From: Saprospiraceae bacterium
GTDB taxonomy: Bacteria; Bacteroidota; Bacteroidia; Chitinophagales; Saprospiraceae
Reading direction: 5' to 3'
NCBI GenBank assembly: GCA_020630455.1
Contig: JAHDBK010000137.1
Span: forward strand, 1-8,362
DNA: 8,362 nt
Each line of letters opens with the position of its first letter. The first letter of the stretch is position 1. The notes beneath the pieces are model-generated. The model did no database searches, was not told the origin of the DNA, and saw only the letters and a program-made list of their open reading frames with translations. Positions 1 through 5,957 of this stretch are shown one piece after another. The translations under genes were made by a program, and so were the position numbers.

Positions 1-22
1 TAAAGATAACCATTTACCTTTA
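1..22 (-). terminator. Candidate terminator hairpin of the lipoprotein gene
   Basis: Read on the minus strand, this stretch folds as TAAAGGTAA, loop ATGG, TTATCTTTA: nine pairs, one of them a G-U wobble. It lies 11 bases past the stop codon of the minus-strand lipoprotein gene, where a terminator is expected. The stem is AT-rich and the window edge hides any T tract, so this is only a candidate. The hairpin also contains a TTACCTTTA string resembling promoter -7 boxes, so chance similarity is possible. Confidence 0.35.
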
Positions 23-33
23 TTAATTATGAA

Positions 34-462
34 TTAGTTACCAGAATCGTCGCCTCCTGCTGCTTCCTCCATCATTTTAGCAAAACCTGGACAAACTTCT
101 TTCAAAGCAGCTTGTGCTTTTTCTTCATACTCTGCATTTCCATCAATTCCAGGATACTTAGCTTCAACAGCAACAATACATGGTTCAACTTTAGCTTCCA
201 TAGCTTCCATTTCTGTAGCTAATGCAGCAAGCCCTTCTGTATCTCCCGCTTCTGTTAAAGCTGACATTTTATCTACTGCAGCTAACATATCTTTTGTACA
301 ATTACACACCTCAGTAGCCATTGCTTTAAAATCCATTGTTTCTTCAGCTTTTGGAGTATCTCCTCCATCAGTACTTGGACTATCTTGTGGTGCTTTCTTT
401 TTACAGCTTACCAATACGGCAGAACATAATAATACTAATACTAAATAACGTAATACTTTCAT
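34..462 (-). CDS. Small Cys-containing lipoprotein, function unknown
   Basis: This encodes a 142-residue secreted lipoprotein. Residues 1-20 form a lipoprotein signal peptide: basic start (MKVLR), hydrophobic core, lipobox LVSC with the lipidated cysteine at 20. KKK follows, then a low-complexity Ser/Thr/Asp/Gly/Pro/Glu linker to about residue 42. The mature domain (about 43-130) looks all-helical, rich in Ala, Glu and Met. It has four more cysteines: C53 and C55 in a CNC motif, C95 and C124, which could form two disulfides in the periplasm. The tail is acidic and glycine-rich. It should be anchored to a cell-envelope membrane; the residues just after the lipid cysteine lack the acidic run associated with surface export in Bacteroidota, so a periplasm-facing location is more likely. 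It is divergent from glutamine synthetase and has its own -7 box. I do not recognise the family, so no molecular role is assigned. Confidence 0.85.
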   Translation of the reverse strand: MKVLRYLVLVLLCSAVLVSCKKKAPQDSPSTDGGDTPKAEETMDFKAMATEVCNCTKDMLAAVDKMSALTEAGDTEGLAALATEMEAMEAKVEPCIVAVEAKYPGIDGNAEYEEKAQAALKEVCPGFAKMMEEAAGGDDSGN

Positions 463-491
463 CTTGATTAAAGTTTAAAATTAATAATAGA

Positions 492-499
492 CAAAGGTA
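492..499 (-). promoter_or_regulatory. Promoter -7 box for the lipoprotein gene
   Basis: On the minus strand this reads TACCTTTG, a full match to the Bacteroidota -7 consensus TAnnTTTG, ending 29 bases before the lipoprotein start codon. No good TTG -33 element lies at the usual distance; the upstream DNA is mostly A/T runs. The position and exact match make it the likeliest promoter of this gene. Confidence 0.6.
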
Positions 500-704
500 A
501 AGTTTTTTTATTAATTTATTTATTAAAAAATGCTTTAATATAAAAATACATTAAATATTATTAAAACAATAATATGTCAATTTTAATAAAGACTTTTTTT
601 TATAAAATAGAGAATGTTTGTTTTTTAAAATAAGTTATCAACATACTTACTAACATTGCGAATCTTAAATTAATTTAATCCTTAAAATATTAGAAAAATA
701 GACT

Positions 705-712
705 TACCTTTG
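705..712 (+). promoter_or_regulatory. Promoter -7 box for glutamine synthetase
   Basis: TACCTTTG matches the Bacteroidota -7 consensus TAnnTTTG and lies 54 bases before the ATG. A -33 TTG is not evident at the normal spacing, so an activator may be needed, or the -33 element is simply degenerate. The leader before the ATG is A-rich with no Shine-Dalgarno sequence, as is common in this phylum. Confidence 0.6.
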
Positions 713-766
713 CGTTAGGATTTATTTCATTTTATTTCAAAAAATAATTATAAAAGTAAAAAGATT

Positions 767-1816
767 ATGGCAAAGTACAAATTTGAGTACATCTGGTTAG
801 ATGGTTATAAACCAGAACCTATGATTAGGAGCAAAACCAAAATTTTAGACCTAGATTTTTTTCACGGCGATGTGAATATTTTACCGATGTGGTCTTTTGA
901 TGGAAGTTCTACTCGTCAAGCGGAAGGGCATTCTTCTGATTGCTTACTAAAACCATGTAATGTTTATTTGGATTCGGCAAGAGAAAATGCATTTTTTGTA
1001 GTCTGTGAAGTATTGAATCCCGATGGAACGCCACACTCAAGTAATGCAAGAGCTGAAATCGATGATGATGAAGACTTTTGGTTTGGTTTTGAGCAAGAAT
1101 ATGTCTTAGTAAAAGACGATATTCCTGTTGGTTTTCCTAAGAATGGATATCCTAGACCACAAGGTCCTTATTATTGCTCAGTAGGAACAGGTAATGTCGC
1201 TGGTCGTGAATTAGTAGAAGAACATTTAGACATTTGTTTGGATGCAGGATTAGACATAACAGGCATCAATGCAGAAGTAATGTTGGGTCAATGGGAATTC
1301 CAAGTTTTGAGTAGAGGTGGTAAAAAGGCTGGTGACGATTTAATTTTAGCTAGATACATCTTACATAGAGTAGCTGAAAATTATGATGTTCACATCGAAT
1401 TCCATCCTAAACCAATCAAAGGAGACTGGAATGGTTCGGGAATGCATGCTAATTTCTCTAATAAAGAAATGAGAGAAGTGGGAGGAAAGGAGTACTTCGA
1501 AGCCATTTGCAAAAGATTTGAAGAAAGACATACTGAACACATTACTGTTTATGGTTCTGATAATGAACAAAGACTAACAGGATTACATGAAACACAAAGT
1601 ATAGAGAAGTTTTCATATGGTGTTTCAGATAGAGGGGCTTCTATCCGTATTCCAATCTCTGTTTCAAAAACATGGAAAGGATACCTTGAAGATCGTCGTC
1701 CTGCTTCAAATGCTAATCCATACAAAGTAGCTAAAGCTATTATTGATTCTGTAAAAACAGCAAAGTTTAGTTTTAGTGAAAATGGTTCTTCTTCAAAGTC
1801 TAAAAAGAAAAAATAG
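767..1816 (+). CDS. Glutamine synthetase, GSII (eukaryote-like) type
   Basis: Cytoplasmic enzyme making glutamine from glutamate, ammonia and ATP. Its 349 residues fit the short GSII class, not the roughly 470-residue GSI or 700-residue GSIII classes. The N-terminal beta-grasp domain (about 1-95) opens with IWLDG and RSKTK and carries the signature WSFDGSSTRQAEG (42-54). The catalytic domain follows. By homology with eukaryotic GS the metal ligands are E109 and E111 (FGFEQEY), E170 (GINAE), E177 (GQWEFQV), H227 (WNGSGMHAN) and E308 (GYLEDRRPASN). Substrate arginines fall in NEQRLTG (R269) and DRGASIRIP (R294); HET (274-276) is the active-site flap. All expected residues are present, so it should be active. 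GSII enzymes lack the adenylylation control of GSI. The C-terminus ends in a Ser/Lys-rich tail (SSSKSKKKK). It appears monocistronic: own promoter upstream and two terminators downstream. I leave the symbol blank because glnA and glnII are both used. Confidence 0.96.
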   Translation: MAKYKFEYIWLDGYKPEPMIRSKTKILDLDFFHGDVNILPMWSFDGSSTRQAEGHSSDCLLKPCNVYLDSARENAFFVVCEVLNPDGTPHSSNARAEIDDDEDFWFGFEQEYVLVKDDIPVGFPKNGYPRPQGPYYCSVGTGNVAGRELVEEHLDICLDAGLDITGINAEVMLGQWEFQVLSRGGKKAGDDLILARYILHRVAENYDVHIEFHPKPIKGDWNGSGMHANFSNKEMREVGGKEYFEAICKRFEERHTEHITVYGSDNEQRLTGLHETQSIEKFSYGVSDRGASIRIPISVSKTWKGYLEDRRPASNANPYKVAKAIIDSVKTAKFSFSENGSSSKSKKKK

Positions 1817-1823
1817 ACAGATT

Positions 1824-1848
1824 TGTATTAAATATTAATACATTTTTT
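1824..1848 (+). terminator. First terminator after glutamine synthetase
   Basis: TGTATTAA (1824-1831) pairs perfectly with TTAATACA (1835-1842) across a three-base loop, followed at once by six Ts (1843-1848). The form is that of an intrinsic terminator, but seven of the eight pairs are A-T, so on its own it may be leaky. It starts seven bases past the stop codon. Confidence 0.55.
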
Positions 1849-1852
1849 ATAG

Positions 1853-1891
1853 AAAGTCCTCTATTTCATCTGAAAAGAGGACTTTTGTTTT
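1853..1891 (+). terminator. Second, stronger terminator after glutamine synthetase
   Basis: AAAGTCCTCT (1853-1862) pairs with AGAGGACTTT (1876-1885). The stem continues inward with TTTC (1864-1867) and GAAA (1872-1875) after one bulged A, closing on a four-base loop. The T-rich tail TTTTGTTTTT follows. This is a convincing intrinsic terminator, arranged in tandem with the hairpin just before it. Confidence 0.85.
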
Positions 1892-1919
1892 TGGATTCAA
1901 TATTATATAATTATCTTTG
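1891..1919 (+). promoter_or_regulatory. Promoter of the histidine kinase-regulator operon
   Basis: A -33 TTG (1891-1893) and a -7 TATCTTTG (1912-1919) are separated by 18 bases, fitting the Bacteroidota TTG / TAnnTTTG pattern. It is the best promoter in the window because both elements are present at good spacing. The -33 element lies at the end of the T tail of the preceding terminator, so termination and initiation signals abut. The -7 box ends 42 bases before the proposed TTG start codon. Confidence 0.7.
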
Positions 1920-1961
1920 AAAGAGAACTTTTAATTCATTTATTAATACCTAACTCAAAGA

Positions 1962-3653
1962 TTGGCCAACACAAAACCACATATTATTTCATTTTTATTT
2001 TTCTTATGTTTTTTTTTATACTGTACTACTAGTATAGCAGATGAAGAACGTGTTTTCAAATCTAAAGTTGAACAATTCAATTATTTATTAAAAAAGGGAA
2101 ATGATATATATAGCACAAAAAAAGGAAATGATGCCATTTCTCAAAGTTTCATCCAATTTGATTCCGCAGCAGTTATAGCTCGTCAGATTGGGGACTCTCT
2201 CTTAATTGCCAAATCCATATTCGCTAAAGGTAGAGTATACGATGCTTGGAACAAGGAACCTGAACAAACCATTTGGCATTTTAAAAAAGCGGCAGACTTA
2301 TATCAAGCATACGATACCTCTTATTACAACTATATGTATATCAAACATCTAGTAGCACATTCATATGACAAGATTAATGATAGTACGAATTGTGTTTTAG
2401 TTTTAAAAGAAATGTATGATGAAATCATAACACTACCCGATTCTATAAAGAACATTCTTTCTTTTATTCCTGAAATGGCTTTGATTAGTACAGAGATTGG
2501 CAATTATACTCTTGCGATTAAAATACTTGAATTAGTTCAAGAAGAAAATATCAAAAATGACCCTAACACTTACAATTATAAAGACCATTATTGGCTTACT
2601 CAAAGTAGATTAGATATTTATTATAATAAAAATTTAAAATCACCTTTTTTGGACTCTTTAGAAGTCGTATATTCAAATTCAAAAAACATTATTGATAGCA
2701 TCTATTACAGTCATCAATTAAGCCAATTGTATAACTATAATGTAAATTATAAAAAGGCCTTTTCTCATTTACAAGAAAACAAAGCATTATTAGAAAAAAT
2801 TAATCAACAAAACGATGTCAATGCTATAAAAAATAAAACCCTCAAAAAAGAAATTGCTAACCTAAAAAGTGAAACAGCATATCAAAAAAAATTAAAAAAC
2901 TCTAGACTATATACTATACTTATATTAATTCCTCTTTTGGGAATAATACTATATTTTACAATCACATTCAATAAACAAAGGATAAAATATAGGGATATTA
3001 GTGAAAAACTCAGTTCATCTAATCAACAATTAGATACAAAAATTAAACAGAATGATGTTTTAAATAAAGAAATTCACCATAGAATCAAAAACAACTTAGA
3101 AGTAATCTCTAGTTTATTGCATATGCAAGAACGCAACACCAATAATTACGAAACTGCTGATAACCTAAAAAAAGCTAGAGTAAGAATAGAGAGTATTGCC
3201 ACATTACATGAAAAATTAATACACGATACTCACTCCGTTGCTATGGATGAGCACTTATTAGAAGTGATTGATACTATCATTAGATTATATCATGAAAACA
3301 AAGAAGTAAATATTAATTTAAACATTCCTTCTGTTGAATTAAGTGTTAATACAAGTTTTTCTTTATCTTTGATTATCAATGAATGGTTTACCAATTCATT
3401 AAAATACGCCAAAACGGATGATGAGCCCGTTACGATTCATTTAGATATACATATAAATGAAGAAAATGGAAGCATACTAAATGTTGAATATAAAGACAAT
3501 GGAAAAAAATATAATAATACAAAAACAAACAAAAAAGGTCTAGGTACCAAAATAATTAAACTCTTAATAAAACAACTAAATGCTGAGAGATTAAGTACCA
3601 AATGTCCTTTTCACTATAAACTTGAAATACCTATAACTCATGACAAAAAATGA
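1962..3653 (+). CDS. Membrane TPR-sensor histidine kinase (HisKA_2 family)
   Basis: Sensor kinase of 563 residues. Residues 7-27 are a hydrophobic signal sequence. Residues 30-280 are helical with TPR-like repeats (about 44-78, 80-113, 123-152, 167-195 and 248-280), predicted to be periplasmic and the likely sensor. Coiled coil spans about 280-312, a transmembrane helix 316-336, and a second coiled linker 338-368. The HisKA_2 dimerisation box EIHHRIKNNLEVISSLL (370-386) carries the likely phospho-accepting H373. The HATPase domain shows an N-box (IINEWFTNSLKYA, with N473, E474, N478), DNG (512-514) and GLG (526-528). The G1 box is short: the glycine usually found after DNG is replaced in DNGKKYN. 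The start is inferred: TTG at 1962 is the only plausible initiator that keeps the signal sequence. In frame, a stop lies at 1944-1946 and the first ATG is near residue 125. The gene overlaps the downstream regulator by 14 bases. The signal sensed is unknown. Confidence 0.9.
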   Translation: MANTKPHIISFLFFLCFFLYCTTSIADEERVFKSKVEQFNYLLKKGNDIYSTKKGNDAISQSFIQFDSAAVIARQIGDSLLIAKSIFAKGRVYDAWNKEPEQTIWHFKKAADLYQAYDTSYYNYMYIKHLVAHSYDKINDSTNCVLVLKEMYDEIITLPDSIKNILSFIPEMALISTEIGNYTLAIKILELVQEENIKNDPNTYNYKDHYWLTQSRLDIYYNKNLKSPFLDSLEVVYSNSKNIIDSIYYSHQLSQLYNYNVNYKKAFSHLQENKALLEKINQQNDVNAIKNKTLKKEIANLKSETAYQKKLKNSRLYTILILIPLLGIILYFTITFNKQRIKYRDISEKLSSSNQQLDTKIKQNDVLNKEIHHRIKNNLEVISSLLHMQERNTNNYETADNLKKARVRIESIATLHEKLIHDTHSVAMDEHLLEVIDTIIRLYHENKEVNINLNIPSVELSVNTSFSLSLIINEWFTNSLKYAKTDDEPVTIHLDIHINEENGSILNVEYKDNGKKYNNTKTNKKGLGTKIIKLLIKQLNAERLSTKCPFHYKLEIPITHDKK

Positions 3654-4404
3654 ACACATAAAAATTATAGTTGTTGAGGATGATGTTATAATAGCTGAAA
3701 ATTTAAAGTGGACTCTCCTTGAATTAGGCTATGACGTAGTAGATGTGTGTAATAATTATCAAGAAACTATTAATAGTATTAAAGAAAACGATTTTGATTT
3801 ACTGATACTAGACATCAATCTAGGAAGTTATGAAAATGAAAGCGGAATTGACATCGCTAGAGCCTTGCCTGACATCAAGGAAATTCCCTTTATTTTTCTT
3901 ACTGCTTATAGTGACAAAGATACCATTCGTGAAGCCAATGCTTTGAACCCTTCAGCATATTTGGTAAAGCCTACTAATGAAGGCACCTTATTTGCTTGTA
4001 TTCAAATGGCTATTGAAAATTTTAATAATCATAAAAAACCTATCAACCCAGAAAAAAAGAATCAAAAGTCTGAATTCTTTTATACTAAAATTGGCACTTC
4101 AGTACACAAAGTATTTTGGGCAGATGTTATTTGTATAAAATCTATTAAGAATTATATTGAAATTTATATTAAAGAAAGACAAAACTGCTATTTAATCAGG
4201 ACATCTCTCAAACAATGTCTTGAAGAAATGATGCCACACAAAATTCAAAAATCTTTTATATCCATCAATCGTTCTACTGTAATTAAAATAGATTGTATCA
4301 CTCTTTTAGAAGAAAATGTAGTAAAAACCCAGTGCGGAGAATTTGAAATTTCAAAAAATTTCTATAAAAAAATTAATAATGCTATTTTAAAAAATAATAA
4401 GTAA
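3640..4404 (+). CDS. LytTR-family response regulator (receiver + DNA-binding)
   Basis: A 254-residue cytoplasmic transcription regulator, the probable partner of the kinase just upstream. The receiver domain (about 7-127) has the acidic pocket EDD (13-15), phospho-acceptor D58 in LLILDIN, the switch T88 in FLTAYSD, an aromatic switch position at Y107 and the conserved K110 in LVKPT. A charged linker (about 131-143) leads to a LytTR domain (about 146-250), recognised by NYIEIYI (171-177), RTSLKQCLEEM (187-197) and FISINRSTVIKID (206-218). LytTR proteins bind short imperfect direct repeats near promoters; I could not identify such sites here. The ATG at 3640 lies inside the kinase gene, and the 14-base overlap implies translational coupling and near-equal expression. 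The regulated genes cannot be named. Confidence 0.93.
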   Translation: MTKNEHIKIIVVEDDVIIAENLKWTLLELGYDVVDVCNNYQETINSIKENDFDLLILDINLGSYENESGIDIARALPDIKEIPFIFLTAYSDKDTIREANALNPSAYLVKPTNEGTLFACIQMAIENFNNHKKPINPEKKNQKSEFFYTKIGTSVHKVFWADVICIKSIKNYIEIYIKERQNCYLIRTSLKQCLEEMMPHKIQKSFISINRSTVIKIDCITLLEENVVKTQCGEFEISKNFYKKINNAILKNNK

Positions 4405-4411
4405 TTTAAAA

Positions 4412-4554
4412 GACAATAGATGTCCTCTCAACCATAGCTACGGCTATGCTTTTCGAGTAATGCCTCGACTATAACTAAAAATACTAATTTATCTTTCATA
4501 AAAAACTTTTCGTAATAACATCTAATAGATTTTAGATATTTATTTATTATTGTC
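4412..4554. repeat. Structured spacer with nested inverted repeats
   Basis: GACAATA (4412-4418) is mirrored by TATTGTC (4548-4554), and the overlapping TAGATGT (4417-4423) by ACATCTA (4518-4524). The left arm GACAATAGATGT is thus repeated in inverted orientation on the right with about 29 extra bases in its middle. Between the arms are two compact hairpins (4433-4448 and 4453-4468) and the direct repeat CTTTTCG (4449-4455 and 4506-4512). No protein gene is convincing. It could be a small interspersed repeat, a non-coding RNA, or chance in AT-rich DNA. Confidence 0.35.
4433..4453 (+). terminator. UACG-tetraloop hairpin, likely operon terminator
   Basis: CATAGC (4433-4438) pairs with GCTATG (4443-4448) around TACG, giving a C(UACG)G loop of the exceptionally stable UNCG type. 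CTTTT follows. It lies 28 bases past the regulator's stop codon and is the best terminator candidate for the kinase-regulator operon. The T tract is short (four), and a second hairpin TCGAG/CTCGA (4453-4457 with 4464-4468) follows directly, so another role is possible. Confidence 0.45.
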
Positions 4555-4574
4555 CAATAACTTAATTTATCTTT
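4485..4574 (+). repeat. 12-bp direct repeat TAATTTATCTTT
   Basis: TAATTTATCTTT occurs exactly at 4485-4496 and 4563-4574, 78 bases apart. The second copy continues with G to complete the -7 box TATCTTTG of the next gene; the first continues with C and so just misses the consensus. It may mark a duplicated promoter or a repeat-element boundary. Confidence 0.55.
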
Positions 4575-4575
4575 G
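4568..4575 (+). promoter_or_regulatory. Promoter -7 box for the CNNM/CBS gene
   Basis: TATCTTTG matches TAnnTTTG and ends 40 bases before the ATG. A TTG at 4550-4552 could be the -33 element, but the 15-base spacing is shorter than usual. This probably drives the CNNM/CBS gene and perhaps the patatin gene after it. Confidence 0.55.
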
Positions 4576-4615
4576 TGTATAATTGTACCATAATACCTCA
4601 AAATATTGAATAAGA

Positions 4616-5905
4616 ATGACCACATTATTAATAGGGATTATTATAACTTTAATTTTATCAGCGATTTTTTCAGGAATGGAAATAGCCTTTATTTCAGCTA
4701 CCAAACTGAATGTGGAAATTCGTAAAAATCAAGGAACTCGAACAGGGCAAATAATTGCTCGTTTCTTTGAAAAACCCAGTAATTTTCTAAGTGCAATGTT
4801 AGTCGGCAATAATATTGCCTTAATTATGTTTGCTATTTTGATGGAAAAAGCACTATTACAAGATTATATACAACCTCTTTTGATTAATGCTCCTAATTGG
4901 GTTCCACAACTATTAATAGACACTTTACCTTTGACTATTATCACTACAATTATCGTATTAATATTTGGTGAATTTCTCCCTAAAATCTTCTTTAGATTAT
5001 TTGCTGATAGAATATTATATATATTGGCATATCCTATTGCTTTTTTCAAGTTTTTATTATCCCCCATTTCATGGGTAATGATGAAATGTTCTGAATTTTT
5101 ATTAGGATTATTTATAAAAACACCACACGAACAAGTTGAAGAAGCATTTACAAGGTTAGATTTAGCAAAATTTGTTGAATCCACTGGATATATTGATAGA
5201 GAAAGTGATATACTAGATACCGAGTTGTTCAGTAATGTTTTAGAAATGAATCAAACTCGTGTAAGAGATTGTATGATTCCAAGAACAGAAATAGAAGCCG
5301 TAGAATTATATGATGATGTACAAGAATTATTGGATTTATTTATAGAAACCAACCTATCTAAAATATTAGTATATAAAGAAAGTATAGATGAGGTGATTGG
5401 GTATGTACATCACCAAAATATGTTAGATAGACCTAGTACTATAAAATCCATTACTAGAGAAATACCCATTATTCCAGAAGCAATGCCTGTTTATGATTTA
5501 ATGAATAAGTTTATAAAAGAAAGGATATCAATAGCCTGTGTTGTTGATGAGTTTGGGGGTACTTCTGGGCTCATTACATTGGAAGATGTTTTAGAAGAAA
5601 TATTTGGAGAGATAGAAGATGAACACGATGCCGAAAATGAAGAGCTAGAAGAAATTATTAGCGATAATTTATATAAATTTTCAGGAAGGCTTGAAATTGA
5701 TTATCTTAACGAAAAATACCCTAAACTTCAAATACCTGAAGGAGAGTATCACACCTTATCTGGTTATATCGTTATGACATTAGGAGACATTCCAGAAACA
5801 GGTCAAATAATTGACTTGAATGGTTTAAGAATCACACTCGAACTTGTGAGCGACACAAAAATAGAAACAGTAAAAGTTGAAATTATTTCTGATGATGAAT
5901 TTTAA
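4616..5905 (+). CDS. CNNM/CBS-domain membrane transporter (CorC/HlyC, hemolysin-related)
   Basis: Inner-membrane protein of 429 residues with the full architecture of the family called hemolysin-related or CorC. The CNNM domain (about 1-165) has hydrophobic segments near 3-25, 55-77, 103-125 and 134-156, with signature motifs FSGMEIAF (18-25), GNN (64-66) and GEFLPK (118-123). Two CBS domains follow (about 213-335), marked by DCMIPRTEIEAVE (218-230) and VVDEFGGTSGLITLEDVLEE (309-328); these bind adenine nucleotides in relatives. An acidic stretch (about 331-348) leads to the CorC_HlyC C-terminal domain (about 351-425). Characterised relatives export Mg2+ coupled to Na+; calling it a hemolysin is historical. 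GldE of gliding bacteria shares this fold, but no gld genes are nearby, so I do not use that name. The ATG start fits the membrane helix at the N-terminus, and the gene has its own -7 box. Confidence 0.92.
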   Translation: MTTLLIGIIITLILSAIFSGMEIAFISATKLNVEIRKNQGTRTGQIIARFFEKPSNFLSAMLVGNNIALIMFAILMEKALLQDYIQPLLINAPNWVPQLLIDTLPLTIITTIIVLIFGEFLPKIFFRLFADRILYILAYPIAFFKFLLSPISWVMMKCSEFLLGLFIKTPHEQVEEAFTRLDLAKFVESTGYIDRESDILDTELFSNVLEMNQTRVRDCMIPRTEIEAVELYDDVQELLDLFIETNLSKILVYKESIDEVIGYVHHQNMLDRPSTIKSITREIPIIPEAMPVYDLMNKFIKERISIACVVDEFGGTSGLITLEDVLEEIFGEIEDEHDAENEELEEIISDNLYKFSGRLEIDYLNEKYPKLQIPEGEYHTLSGYIVMTLGDIPETGQIIDLNGLRITLELVSDTKIETVKVEIISDDEF

Positions 5906-5957
5906 ATCCATCATTGATTATTATAAAAAAAATCCTTTATAAAATTGCCTTTCATTC

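Larger units (their letters stand above)
463..766. other. AT-rich divergent intergenic region
   Basis: This 304-base spacer separates the divergent lipoprotein and glutamine synthetase genes. It holds two TACCTTTG -7 boxes, one per direction, within an identical 9-mer TTACCTTTG. Between them the DNA is extremely AT-rich (about 505-625) and includes an all-A/T 8-bp hairpin (555-562 paired with 568-575, loop AAAAC). I see no open reading frame, RNA gene or clear operator. The 5' leader of the synthetase mRNA would be about 45-50 bases, too short for an obvious riboswitch. Confidence 0.6.

Noticed and set aside
1361..1570. Minus-strand frame inside glutamine synthetase
   Set aside because: It is fully inside a strongly conserved enzyme gene on the other strand and has no independent support.
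1895..1945. Similar ATTCA..TATTA strings upstream of the kinase as possible LytTR binding repeats
   Set aside because: Spacing and bases do not fit the usual LytTR direct-repeat pattern, and A/T-rich similarity is weak evidence.
4574..4582. Perfect DnaA-box-like TTATACACA on the minus strand, and a near match TTATCAACA at 635-643
   Set aside because: Isolated boxes are expected about once by chance in this much AT-rich DNA. There is no cluster and no dnaA, dnaN or similar neighbour, so no origin is claimed.
4428..4625. Minus-strand 65-codon open frame in the spacer between the regulator and CNNM genes
   Set aside because: It overlaps the CNNM start codon, runs through the hairpins and promoter, and shows no domain or signal. 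More likely an incidental opening in AT-rich DNA or part of a repeat than a gene.
4864..5184. Minus-strand 106-codon frame inside the CNNM gene
   Set aside because: Antisense shadow of the conserved membrane domain; no promoter, signal or recognisable motif.
5892..5914. Inverted repeat ATGATG/CATCAT over the CNNM stop codon
   Set aside because: The stem is short with a mismatch inside and is followed by A-runs, not T-runs, so it does not look like a terminator.
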